Shown here one piece after another: positions 33,212 to 46,000 of a DNA stretch of 64,000 nucleotides. Origin of the DNA: Ulva prolifera. Taxonomy: Eukaryota > Chlorophyta > Ulvophyceae > Ulvales > Ulvaceae. A model generated the notes under the pieces. That model did not search any database. It had not been told where the DNA came from and saw nothing but the letters and a program-made list of their open reading frames with translations. The stretch spans positions 4,857,810 through 4,921,809 of the forward strand of contig CM041197.1 in the NCBI GenBank assembly GCA_023078555.1. The letters run 5' to 3'. A program made the translations under genes and the position numbers. Numbering within the stretch: the first letter of the stretch is position 1; each line of letters begins with the position of its first letter.

Positions 33212-35816
33212 ATGGCAAATGTGCTTTTGAAATGCAACAATGTTGACGGCAAGTCGCAGCAGATTTTCAGCAAGTGTCATACCAAACCGCGCGATCAAAA
33301 TTCGTTCATGCTCACATTGCTAGTGAATTGTGGCATCAATGTATCCCACGATACCGATGGGTCCGAATGGAAGCGGCACAAGTTCAGAGTGACTCCCACG
33401 GGATCAAAGTCTACAGGCGCGACCGGAGCCATTTACACAGGCGCTGATTTACTGGAGTTGTTGTGTGACACCGTTGCATTACCCGAGGGAGCCGATCCCG
33501 TAACACCAGAGCTGCCTGGCAAGGTCTGGGCGGTTTCGAGTTTGATGGGGCCAACTCCGGCTGCCACGAGCACGTTCGATCGTGGCGGCAGTCGGTCATG
33601 CGTCAGCGACGGGACGACTGCAAGGAACGTGGACTCCAAAGTTGCTAAATTGAGGGGCGGTATCTTCATGTGCGCGAAGATCCGGGAGACATTGAAAGCA
33701 CTACCCGAGGGGTATAAAAAAAGCGCCAAGGCGAAAAAGGTACTTGACGACACGACTACGCCAGACGGCTGTTGGCTTCAGGTGACGCCCGTTGAAGGAA
33801 TGGTTGAGTTTGCAAAAGAGGTGCGCAGAGCTACCCCGATTGCAAGTGCACGTGCATGTGGTCGATTGCAAGTGCATGTGCTAAGATGTCTGCTATACTG
33901 ACATAGGCAATGGAGAATGGCGAGACAGACAAAGAGAAGGAGGCCGGACGCAAAATTCATAATCTGACACAGGCATGGGAACAGATGATGATGGGGTATA
34001 CGACGCTTGTTGGTAGCAGGTACTCTTGCCCTCACTGTGACCGGAACCTGCTTCCTCCGGATGGTTCAACACAATGCACTGTGCAGGACTGCGGTCAACG
34101 GACGCATGGGCAATAACAATGTCAACATCCGCAAATTCGCAGCAGCACTGCGAGCTAATCCCGCGGCAACACACGAGGCAAAAGGACCAGGGAAATCCTT
34201 AATGGAACTGTCCATGCAGTTTGACAGAAAGCTGGCACGTGCTCTAGAGCCTGTTCAAGTGGATTGTGCGAATGGGCCATGTGCTGATAATGATGGGATG
34301 CGTGCGTTACAGGTCAGGCACGATGGTGGTACAGCCGCAGTGGCTGGCCATGTACAGAAGACAAGGCTGGAATGGGCCTTTGATGACGGCCACTATCCTC
34401 CGTGGCAGCCTGATGAACCTAAGTACAAGTTCGAGCCCAAATGGGAGATCACTGCTAAGGATGCCAATGTGTCCAACATCGAGAGAACAGGTCAGACACC
34501 AGAGAAAGATCATCTTGAACCTGACCCCATCGCCCGAGCCATCCCCCTGCAGCTTCCCCCGGGTGTAGCTGGCAACCTGAAGCAGGTACGATGGTGTCAA
34601 GTGCAGGCATCATCGAAGTCTGTGTACTAGCAGCCAAATTGAGACTATGAGATGCTGCTCGCAGTTGTTGGCAGCCCAATATCTGATAGCTTAAGAACAT
34701 GTTCAGGTCATGCACGGCAACACGAGATGTATCGCCACGGAGAGGAAGATACCAGAGAGGCTGAGGTACATGGGATTGACCCCAGAGACGGCCAACCTGA
34801 GGTACTTACCACCTCCTGAGGTCGGCAGGAAGAGACCAGAACCCGATCCGATTGCTGGCGTCGGTGCATCTACGGAATGGCGCCCTCCTAGCAAATTGGC
34901 CTCCGAGTTTGATGTGGGCACTCACGGCGAGGGGGCCCACAGAGCCGTTTCAGAGGTAACATGCTCTCGACTTCTAATACCTGCAAAGGCACGGGGTGCC
35001 AGCATGTCATGGGCGGTATGATTGTACTGCCTGCCCCATTCAAGGACTGATTGTGTCTGCTAATAGCAGGTCATGCAAGTCACTGGTCATGGACATCAGA
35101 CCCCGTATGTCTCCCCTGCAATGTTCTGTGCACAGTTGCCGACCCAGGCTGCGGAGACAGACCAGACACACAACGCAACAGTGGTGCCATCCGTGGCCGT
35201 TGACAGTGCAGCTGTGGATGATATGATGGCGATGATTGGCATCGACGATGTAGACCTGATGGGCCTACCTTTGAGCGACAAGGAGGCAAATGGGGATGGG
35301 ACACTTCCTTCCCCTGATGTCCAGGTGCGGTCAGATCTCCACTAGACTGCTATGTGCATGTATGCACCAACTCAGCATTGCCTAATACTCAGTGATCTGC
35401 ACCGCACACAACATGTCCAACCCATACTCAGCCTGCACAGCTGCAGGTCAGCTCCACAAGCCACCCCGTCGTTGACCGTAAGGAATTCCTGAAGAGTGAA
35501 CTGGCTCGCCTGGCCAAGGAACTGACATCAATTCAGAGCAAGATCGACGAGCAAGAAGCAGTGATTGAAGAATGCAAGCAGGGCTGTGCTGGCAAGCGCA
35601 ACAATGTCAAGCCCAAAATGCGGACCGCACAGGACACAGTCGGGAAACTGAAGGTGTGGCTCAGCCTACGTTTGCAATGTGTTCTTCAGGTCAAAATGAC
35701 TATAGGGGATAATAAGCCGTGTGGCGGAGCTGCAGGAAACCAAGATGGAACTAATGGAGCAAAAGATGGCCTACTTTGAGGAGCTGCAGAATCTAGTGAC
35801 TCAATGGGATAATTGA
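33212..35816 (+). CDS. Transposon companion protein with C-terminal coiled coil, 680 aa
   Basis: The exons are 33212-33820, 33907-34019, 34087-34585, 34707-34955, 35070-35324, 35447-35653 and 35706-35816, 2043 nt with stop and all in phase. I recognise no family. The N-terminal part includes FAKEV and a Gly/Thr-rich segment (GSKSTGATGAIYTGADL). The middle is charged, and the C-terminus is a long heptad region (KSELARLAKELTSIQSKIDE, then ETKMELMEQKM). It is divergent from the transposase and shares its upstream region. By analogy to two-gene EnSpm elements it may be the DNA-binding accessory protein, though it could also be a captured gene. The second intron is unusual because, unspliced, it encodes a zinc-ribbon-like CPHC...C...C stretch. 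Confidence 0.7.
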
Positions 35817-36808
35817 AGTGTGCTGCCGAGCTGGCGGGAGCCTTTACCTGTTTCCGAGAGATACTGCAAAGGGGAAGGTACACTCCAGCACTGGTTGCTG
35901 GGATCACGAGGCAGAGGGTGATGGTGCACGGATGGCGGCATTTTTTCTTATTATTTTTATTGATGCCAACTGCACCGCCTGAGCCATGGCTCAGCTGGCG
36001 CTGGCCAGCTGCTATAGCTACAGCCTACATGTGATGGCTGCTTCGGTACCTCACCGATTGCCAGTGCGACGGCACGGACACGAGGGCCAGAGTGGCATGA
36101 TAGTATCGACAATAACTATTTTCCGGACAATAGGAGCTCCAGATGATGTAAAGCAGCTGCAGCCTATACACGGACCGCATGACCGGGTATCTGCTATCGC
36201 ATGTCGTGTGCACCAACTGTACATCATCGTGGTATAACAGCACTCGTTGCTTACGCCTGACGAGTACATCATTGGTGAAAGAGTGTCAGTAATGTGCCGG
36301 TTTTTAAGGACGTGAACACGCCACGCGAGGAATGTTCTCGTCGAGCGCATCTTGCCGGTCCACGTGCACTGCATGATGCAGGCCGAAGTGCACATCACCC
36401 AGGCACTCGTGCACATTTCACACGATTGAATGGACAGCTCGCGCACTCGTCGCACAGAAGTGTACATTTTCCACAGTCGCAGCGCGTCGACCGTGAAACA
36501 TCACCGTTCACATCCCTGTCAGAAAGCACGTTAGCTGTACAGCACTCGGCCACTCCTGCGTCGATCGCCATACAGTTCATACACATCTGGACACTGTTTG
36601 CATACTGTTCAGCGGGCAATGGGTCACTGATAATGTACAGCATCACCTGCCTGGCATCCTTGTAGTGTTGAGGGTCCCCATTGCTGCTTGTCTGGGCTGT
36701 ACTGTTGTGTTGAGCCGGTAGAGCCGATTTCTCGTGCGTACACCATTTCAATCCCAGGTGCCAACTTGAAGTGCTGCCCCAACGATGAGTGCTGATGCTG
36801 TGCTGCAG
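35817..36808. other. Right flank of the transposon, up to exon 2 of gene C
   Basis: No plus-strand exon is visible. A Cys-rich minus frame lies at 36395-36660. I could not find matching terminal inverted repeats or a target duplication, so the right end of the element is not fixed. Confidence 0.5.
36395..36660 (-). CDS. Possible Cys-rich exon of unknown function
   Basis: The minus-strand frame ending at 36395 reads with a coding-like texture from a possible acceptor (GCCAGGCAG) near 36650. Its cysteines are clustered: CMNCMAID, then CDCGKCTLLCDECASC and FNRVKC, which would suit a metal-binding domain. No partner exons are found. It could belong to the transposon or to an older one. Confidence 0.35.
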
Positions 36809-39800
36809 TTGCAACCTCCCTCGGTGCCCGCGATGCTCCTTCCCCCCGAACAGCAACACCGGCCGATGCCAGATGCGCAGGAGGACCTTCCTATGTGCAA
36901 GGGTACGCCCGAGCGCGAATGCACCCACCAACGATGTTCCCGAAGACAACCAAGCACCAACCGGTTCCGCCCCACTGGTACCTGTCCCTGTGCCTCTCCC
37001 GCGGGCTCGCACCCAGGGCGTCCTCGAGTCAAACATATGCCCAAACATTCTCGAGTCCACTTTCGTGGGGCAAGGGGTCTCGGGGAGCAGTGCTTACAGC
37101 AATCTGGATTACACAGATGTATTATTTGATGAGGAAGATGTGGAGCTCAGGATCATACCGGACCCTATTGGGGGCGTGCGGCCTTTCCGTGCTGTGGCGA
37201 CGGCGGAGGAGCTGCAGGAGGCAATGCGGAGGGGCACAAACCACATCCTCATCACGGCACACCTCGACGCGACGGAAGTGACACCGGAGCGGGACCTGGA
37301 GATGCGGGAGGTGCTGGACAATGCCGTTGGGCGCGTGCTCAACACCACGCTGTCCATCTCGGTGCGAGACCCCATTGCCATGTACTGACAGTGCAATGCT
37401 GAAGCATACACAAATCGTTGCGGTCAGATCTGATCAGAGGACGCTTTTACTAGGCGCTGTGTGTTCAAGACATGCAAGGGCAATTTAGTAGTATGTAGAC
37501 ACCTACGCCATGTGCACCCTCGCATCATGATGCATGTGCTACTTTGCAACCAGGCTCGACTGTCACACAAGCTGTGTTACCCAATTGAGGATCATACCTC
37601 CTATGCGGCATAAGCAGGTGGTCGCCCAACAAGACCTAGACAGTCTACCCTATCATCCGGATTTAGGAGCTTGATCATACGTGGACTTGTTGCAGGGTCT
37701 TTGTGATGACGCAGCCCCAGAGTCGTTCGGCCTCACGGAGCCAATGCCACTCGGGGCGTGCGCGATCCTGGTGCGGGAGGACTTCCTGGACGCCCCCCTC
37801 GGCACCTCCTGCCTCCTCCTCGACTCCCTCTACATCGCCGTAGACACCACCCCCAGGCGCATAATTCCCAGCAGCTCTGTGCTCGTGCTGCATGTGCGAT
37901 CCCTACAGCCGTCCTGCCTGTGCTCCCAAGAGAGAGCAGATCTGATATTTTGTTGGTGCAAGCACTGTTACAAAGGAGAGCAGGGTGAATTTAAGGCAGG
38001 GTAAATGTGTGTTTACGTAGGCGTATCCTGAAGAGGGCATTGGCAACAGATGAACGAGACAGCCGATGAACGTGTTGTTGGATACGTTATATGCCCTGTG
38101 CTATAAGCCCTGCGGCTGCAACAGTGGCATACTCAGAAACACCAACGTGAACATGACATGACAGCTGTGCACATGTTGCTCCGCAGGTGGACGGCCTGAT
38201 GTGGATCACCAACTGTGTCTTCCAGGGCAGCGGTGCCAACGGCCGTGCCATCGACACAAACACTGTCAACGGCGGCACCCCCGAGCTTTATGTACGAGGT
38301 GCGAAACCCTTTATAAAGCCTCTCTTAACGATCAGCGTAGCTTTCCATTAACTTGCAGCTGGAAGATTGACGTTGCCAGCCACTGCATCAATTCCAATGT
38401 GCGTTGCCTGCCCTAATGACAGTCCAAGCACAGTCAATATCATTTTACTTCGCTACATATTACTGAGGTGTACTTCACAGTATTGTCAATGTTCGGACGT
38501 GGATATATCATGACGAAAAGCCAATCCACCTAACAATCCCCCCTGGCAAGTGCACACACGTCCGACTGAGTCACTGTTTTCCCTGCAGCTGGTGTGCTCA
38601 GCAGGGTGGTCAGGCACAGATGCTTCGACCCCTTAAAGCACACGCAGACTAAAGCACACGATCTCATGAAGGAGCTTCTAGGGCCCCGGGAGAAGCTTAC
38701 GTATAGATTCTAGGTTGTTGGGCTTGAGTCACCTTTCCGCCGTCGCCGGGCGCCAGCGGCCCTCTCACAGGCCACCTGAATCCAAAGAGAGGGTACATTC
38801 CCCATCAGCCGTCCGCAAAGAGAAAAGGACCAGCCCACCTTGCAGGAGGTGGCAGCCTTCATCATCACTTCATACGATCTGGCTATCTAGCTGTGACCAT
38901 TGCAGTGCGCTCATAGGCGTAAATCACTGCATGCATGGGGTGTACCACGAGTGCGCAGCGCACCACTGCCTGATGCTGCACGGGTGTACGTTTGGATGCT
39001 TATATAGCCGTATAAATTTGTACATCTACAACGTTAACTCCGAAGTCCAGGATCGAAATCCAGGAGTTCGCTACGCCTATGCCCACTTTGGCAACTGATT
39101 GCCAGACGTGTAACAATTTGGCTGTGCAGACACGACGTTCACAACTTTCCGGCGAACCGTCGCCCCCGGCATCCGGGCCCTGCCGGGTTCCCGGGTGTAC
39201 CTGGATAACGTCACCTTCCGGAACATCGTGCAGCCGCGGCTTCCGGACGGCGTTGACCCAACGCCGGTGCCCGTAGGCAGCGCCGTGGCCGCCTCCAACA
39301 ATGCCTTCCTTGTCCTCGTGGTGCTTCAAACTCGCCTGCTACCCTTATGCAGATATGTGGCTTGATTGATTGTCTCGGTAGTTTCTCCGGGCCTTCTGAT
39401 ATACGTATTGTGTTGAAGTAAAGATTACAAATACAGTGCTGCCGCTATGGCACTGTATACATCCGACGGTCAGCTTATACGCACTCTGTCAAGGTGAGGC
39501 TTAGTTTTGCTACATGTGATGCAGACGTGATCATGAGTAGATATGGTGGCATGCACGGGCAGTCAGCTGCAACGCCGACCGAGCCCCGGCCGCATGATGA
39601 GGTATCTCTGGCAGGCATGCAAAAATCAGCTCGCAAAGCATGCATGCAGAACGTGACGATCAAGGGTAACGAGGTGCTCGGGGAGCCTGCGGGCGTGCGC
39701 GCCATCGGCATCGACCCCTACGGCTCCGAGGTTTTTGCCTCCCCGCGCATTGAGGTCTGGCAGTGGCCCCAGGGCACGCCGGTGCTCTCCAACCCGGACA

Positions 39801-40490
39801 CTGCCGTGGCGGAAAACGTGATCATCAACATTGCGCGTCCCCAGGTCGAGACGATTCTGGAGGTGTGAGCCCCGCAACCACCATCTGCACACCCGTCCTC
39901 CCCCCGCCCCCCGAAAGGGGCATAGGTGGTACTGCCTGCATCACCCTCACGCCTTGTGTCGGCTGACAACATCTTGAGGAATCTGTCTGTTTGAGGCATC
40001 TGCTTTTTCAGCTGCAGTTTCGGGATCTTGAGCGCCATGCGCATGTGCACTGTACGCATGGTCCGCTGTACGCACGAATCCGGAATGCGAGCGCACTTCA
40101 AGTTGGGCACGCCCCTGATGATGGAGACGGGAGCCCTGCTGAATGCTGCACACCGTGGCCTGCACGATCTACAGTGCAGATGCTCCATGGAGTGCACGAT
40201 TTGTGTGCGCTGCACCGTCTGCGTTTTACGCCATCTGCATCGTGCACGCTCTGTGGTTCGCGCGAGCTGTGGCATTCAAAGAGTACGCTCTGCATCGCCT
40301 GTTTTGCGCATGATGTGTGCTACACATGCAGGTGCAGCAGGAAGTCACCCAGCAGGGTCTGCAGCAAATCGCGATGGATGACTACAATAGCTTGGCCCCT
40401 GCGGATACTCCAGCTGCCGTTGGCTCGGCCGGCCCACTGGCTCGGTCGGCCGGCCCACGATTGGCAATCGGGGACACTGCAGACCCATAA
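36809..40490 (+). CDS. Array gene C: beta-helix-like protein, exons 2-7
   Basis: The exons are 36809-37361, 37696-37893, 38187-38298, 39130-39320, 39650-39862 and 40332-40490, all open, with phases 0,0,1,0,0 between them and phase 2 at entry. The protein has LPRCPRCSFPP, a variable acidic region, [34 protein letters not shown] and VTIKGNEVLGEPAG. The last exon is longer than in A and B, adding about 33 residues rich in Ala, Gly and Pro. Exon 1 is about 10 kb upstream, beyond the transposon, and is broken. The open frames of exons 2-7 imply either recent loss of exon 1 or continued expression from another start. Confidence 0.7.
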
Positions 40491-41890
40491 GCCGCTTTGT
40501 GTGCTTAGCCGCATGAGTATGGCTGTTGCCCTGGGGCCTGTGATTGGGTGGCCAGGTCCACAGATCATTATTGCAACGTATGTCCCCGGCCGCTGCTACA
40601 TAGCTTCCGGAAGCTACCAGAGGCAAAGCAACTGCTATTACAAGTTTTCTTTGTCTGTGAGTACATGTGCTGAGATGAGGGCAGAGATCTCGAGGATCCT
40701 GGAATCCAATGGCTGCAACGGTCAACATTGGAATCTGACATGAGGTCAATGCTCACATGTGAAGTAACATTTTGTCAGATATACGAGTGTCGACTCCGCC
40801 ATACCCGGCTGGGCCAAGTTCTTGTCGAGTTTAGGAAAGCAGGAGAAAATGGCGCAGGCGTGCACCACCTAGGCAACCCAGCTGGAAGCCTGTTGATACA
40901 CACGGCTGCCGCGGCGGCTTGCACGGCCCCCTTTGTGTCTACGTAGTACTAGCAGCCAGGCTATCATGCACGTCTGCTGCAACTCCTCACTTCTCATGCG
41001 AATTAAATACCATGATTGTTTTTCCCAAAGGAGGGTTTCCTTACACCATTCTCATTCTATTGGTCTGGTGTGCACTCAGCTCAGGTGTTGACAGCTACTT
41101 GGTGTGGGCGCAATGCAAATTCAAGATATGTAGGTGCACGTGACTACTAGTCAGTTAGTAAGCGATACAGGCCTTCAGGCCCGGTTATCAAGGCCCAACA
41201 GACACTCCTCTTCATCCTCTCGATCTCCATACACAGTGTGTTTCGTACGGACGTTCAACGCATACGTGCATGCAAACAGCTGGTTGGGCCCCACGTCTAG
41301 GTCACATCCCCCAATGTTGGAATCTATGTGGCAATCCAGTGATATGGCCGCTATACCACTGGATCCTTGCACGTCGCGATCTACCAATTGCAAGCGGCCG
41401 TCAAGTCATACTGTTACATGTCAGACGTCCCTGGCGGCAATGCCCACAGCAGTGAGCTGCCAGCAGTGCTTGTGGCGCAAAAGCCAGCATAATCATGCAG
41501 TCGCTCTGCCGTTGACTCCATTGCACACACATGATGTATGTAGTGATACTCAGCAGCATAGGCCAAAGCCATGTCATTCCAATTTTGGTGAAGCTAGCAC
41601 ACACTACATGTACACGCACTGCATTACCATTGCAAGCATCCACGGACTCGCATAGCAATGCTAGTAAGACACATGTATCTTAAGTTCCGATCATCGGTAT
41701 GGTACAAGTGCATGTCTGACAATGCGCAAGCAATTGTGCAGAATCTTGAATTTTGAGGGCCATTTACTGACGCAGCCCTGCTTCCAGCCCCGAGCGTGTC
41801 AAACCTTAAGCATCAAATCGCAAAGCACGTGCAACTGCATGTGAGCTCAGCTGTCCTCTATCCCATGCAAACTGGTTGAAGGCAATGCGG
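40491..41890. other. Intergenic DNA between gene C and the small minus-strand gene
   Basis: The only coding-like piece is a minus frame at 41175-41393 (SLDCHIDSNIGGCDLDVG, then TKHTVYGDREDEEECLLGL) with a stop at 41175. It has no recognised family or partner exons. The rest holds nothing I can name. Confidence 0.4.
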
Positions 41891-42533
41891 TTATGCTTTG
41901 TCAGGTTGTGCGGCCCGGCGCATGCTGTCGAGGGCATCGCGAAGATCCCGAGTTGCCTCCTGGAACCTCTGCCCTGAGCTTGCCGTGTACATCACCGACG
42001 CAAGCCCCTGCAGGTACTCGTCCTGTACAAACAAACGCGCAGTCTCCCAGGCTGCTCCTACATCTGGGCTTTTGCCAGCTGCGGTGCTAGAGTTCGTATG
42101 CCGTCAGATGTGATGGTCTGTGTACTAGCTGAGCCGCTCTCTGCAACAGACAAGTCAGCCATGTGCTCATGTGCACTCTCAGTGTATGAAAGAGCACAAC
42201 GCAGATGGACACGGTGAGCCCAATCAATGTGCAGCCACGCGGAGCTCTCATGGGATCGCATTTTTTGACTCATCCTCTAGACGTGTACTTGCCGCTGCAA
42301 ACTCGCATCCAGACTGACGTCACTGATGCAAGTTCAACATGTGAACAACCAGATCTCAACAGATGGTGTCTCGTGGCAGAGACTGTAAGACGGCATGCCC
42401 AGGCGAGGGGGCGCACGAATTCATGGTCTGCAGCGGCACGGCCGGACAGGATGCTGCCAAGCAGCTGCGCGCGGCGGCGCAGTATTCGGAAGCGGTCGGT
42501 GAGACCTGGCTGCGCCTTCAGCTTCAATCGGAT
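41891..42533 (-). CDS. Small gene of unknown function, last two exons (copy 1)
   Basis: Exons 42533-42417 (39 codons, IRLKLKAQPGLTDRF to AAADHEF) and 42022-41891 (44 codons, from DEYLQGLASVMYTASSGQ to QPDKA and stop) join in phase 0 through a GTGCGC donor and a TACAG acceptor. Upstream exons are not identified. The two exons are conserved in a second copy at 51344-51833, which supports them as coding. The family is not recognised; the mix of Arg-rich and helical segments gives no clear hint. Confidence 0.6.
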
Positions 42534-43087
42534 CTGCATCCAGCCCCCACATCACCAAAGCGAGGTGGCGGTTGCAAAGCAGGGATGGTGTGCAGCGCTA
42601 GCCAACACGGGGAGGTCAACACCGGGGTTGCTCACACAGCTGCAGCCCAGGGCCGCCAATACCCAGATTGCCAGCGCACAGTCTTTGCGGACCATGCAAC
42701 ATCCCCGCCGCGGTGCGGCACCGCCACCATGCGGACAACTTTGATACATTGCCCAGACAGAGTTATTGGCTCCAAGATACACGGTGGCTGCCACACACGG
42801 ACACGCAGCTGTCTTTGACCTGCATGCTCTCAGCCACAGCAGGGGCGACAGTCAACGCTTCGCCTTCAAGCGCACAGATCTGAAGCGAACTCTGGTGGGT
42901 TGTAGCACATAGCGTGGTGCCTGGCCTCATAGAAACGGCCATGCACGGTGCGAACGAGCACATGAAGCTTTACCCTGGTGCTGATGTATGCTCGCAAAGT
43001 CCATTGAATCTCATACAAGACCACAGCCGCTGTTGTACCCCCCCCTGAAATGCCTAGGTATGGCTAGACACCTCTGTGCTAATGTCG

Positions 43088-46000
43088 TCATGCATTGCAA
43101 CCTCCTATATGCTTCAGCCCCATGCAAGCGTCTATGGCGCAGTGCCAGTCTGCACTGCAGGAGCCCACCGCAGGGAAGGGGAGCAGGCGCCGCACCTCGT
43201 CTGAGATGGGGGGCCCCCCAAAGACACTGATTGGGTTGTCCCGTGGCATGTACAGCAGGCCGTTCTCCGCTCCACTCTCGTCGACGAAACTGTCAAGGCG
43301 CGACTGGTACTGAACATGCTTGTAGCCCATGAACCACGGCACCTGGGCGACGGCGTCGTTTGTGTTGTGGAAGCGGAAGGTGTCAGGCACGGCCTTATCG
43401 TACGCCTCGGCCCAGGCCTTGTTGCCGGTGCGCGGCGACCCGAACGTGAAGGCCTGCACCGGGTACGGCACGTCCCTGCAACATCTCAGACATTTGAATT
43501 GGAGCATCTATAATTGAGCCGCATGCTGTTGAAACCTACTTCAAAGGTGCGCTGATACGCAAACATATATCAAACTGTCTAAATACATACCGGTATGTAC
43601 ACGTATATGCATGCGGTATGTGATCCATGCATTGTGGATGACTTGGGTCCCAGAGCAGCTTGCCAGGCTACATGTAAGTAGGGCCCACTGGAACAGGCCA
43701 CCTGCGCGCAGGCGGCCTTTTCCGCAGCTGCGCAAGTTGTGCACGCTGTGCACGCTGTGCACGTGCAGCTGGCCACAGCATGGGCTGACAGCAGGCGTCT
43801 AGCTGGACAAGGCCCCAGGCATTGGACTGTGTCACGACATCATCAAGAAAAGGAACAGAACGCCAACCAAGCATGACACCACACTTGCAGGGGCCTAGCT
43901 AACACTGGCACCTTCAACATGGTGGGCCTGGCGAACATGTACAGTGCCAGCATGTGTGCGTGGGCGCAGACGATCGTGCCGCACCGGACCACGGCACATG
44001 ATTCTGTGGCATGAACATCGATCAGCACCAGTACTGGGACAAGCTGGGGGGTCGCACTTGGATGTGGCGAGGTCATAGGCGCACAGTGTGGCGAGGCCGC
44101 CGCCAAGGGAGTGGCCACAGGTGGTGATCTCCCACCCCGGCTCTCCCCGGGTACACATTGCAATCATCTGGCGGATCTGGGGCTCCACAGACCTACAGAC
44201 TGGCACTCTTGAGTTGATGCTGTAATGGTAGGACTGACCTGGAGAGAATCAACGGCTGCCGAGCGGCAGCAGCTGTCAGACAATAGAGAAAGAGACAGGA
44301 CGTCACGGTGGCACGGCATCAGCACATACGGACCAGGTCGGGAGGATCTGGAGCTGCTCGCATGATGCTGTTTCCTGCGGTGTCAGTCCTGCAGACCAAT
44401 TTCTGTGACATAGCAGCAGAGGTGGCTGGTGCGCACACCTGTACCCGACGTAGAAACCCCTGTGGACAGTTTTACCACCATCGGCCACCGCATCTTTGCC
44501 GATGTCCTTCATGATGCGAAGCCCGCCGGTGACGGGGTCCTTCGTCGTCTGCTGCAGGATTAACATCGCATCAGTGAGCCAGTCCCACATGTTGTCCGGC
44601 TGCGTGCCGCGGAACGAGATCACCACCTGCACACCCCCAGCAGCCGGGTCGCTGAGAGCCGGTGGCTTGTACTACTCAGTACTCAGTGCAAACTAGCACT
44701 GGCAGTACTTCTGTCTTCTGTGGAGAAACTTCAAAACACAATTGATGCAGATGCGGAGTGGGTCATCATTCATTCAATTTCAAGTTGTTCGTGTACATGC
44801 ATGGAACATGCTGAACCCGCAAGTTGTGTCCTGTCTCCGCACTGTCTCCATCGGATAGACTTGCCCTTCGCTATACACGCCCCGTGGCAGCATGCCGGTC
44901 ACAAGGAGTTTGTGTGGGTGTGAGGTACATAGCAAGAACAATTCAGATAACGGACCTGCTTGTGGCGTTCGCTGCGGTGCATCCAGACCTGAGTGTCGTA
45001 TTTTGAGTCTATGTACGCGACCGGCTCCCCTTCCAGCAGAAAAGCGTCCGGGAACGCCTTGGGCAAGCTCGCCCACGCCTGCTGCACACGCTCCTTCGCC
45101 TCGGCCATGGACACTGTTTCCGCACCCTCCGCAGCAGCCGGCTCGGTGTCCTGCTGTGCGGCTTTGAGGGCGCTCGGCAGGGCTACAGCTGCGGTCGTTT
45201 GGAAACCAGCATCAGAGGGGGCCGCGGCGAGCTTGGCTAGGGCGGGCTGCAGCACGGACGCGGCGGCGACGTGGCCCTGCAGGTTCTTCGCGAGGCCGCC
45301 CATCATGGCAAGCTGGGGATGTGCAAATGCCTCTGCGGCGGCTGCGCCCTCGCCGTTGTCCATCTCGGCATCTGCAGTCCAGGCCAGTGCTAGTGCTTGA
45401 TGTACACGTGCCTATGCCCAGCCTGCGGGACTTGTGCTGGGGCTGCTGTCAAACTTAGACACGGCCACAATCAGGACTTACTCAGAGACATCATACAGCT
45501 TTGACCGGGCATAAGATCCTTCCGTGCAGACCTGAAGCTGGCTAATGCAGCTAGGCAGTAGACGGATCACCTGTGCGCGCAGTGTGCCAGCATAAGCTGG
45601 ATGGCGTGTCCGCGATGGCATCTGACCGTCAGGCGCACTCATGCATGCACCGGTGGCAAGGAATGGTAGCTAGCAGATAATGCAGCAGTATGGTGGCTGA
45701 TGGCGTGGCCAGGGACAGCAGGCGTGTGGTCGCAGCTGCAGTGGCTAAATTGGTGGACCGACTGCAGAAACAAAAAACTTCACAAACAAGGCTGCCCGAG
45801 AGGGATCACCGCGGGCATGACGCTCGGCGAAACCGTGGCTATGGGGGGGCGCACCGGTGGCCTCCTTTCCCAGCGGCGACGGTGTCAGCTTCAGGGACAT
45901 GGTGCCAATTGTCTCTCCCTTGTCTGTCTTCAACTCGACCTGGAGTGCATGGAGCACTCGGGACCGCACTGGCAGCACAGACACTGTGTGTACGCTGTGA

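Noticed and set aside
33212..35816. TET/JBP-type dioxygenase, known to travel with some KDZ transposons
   Set aside because: I looked for an HxD...H...R pattern in the companion protein and found none that is convincing.
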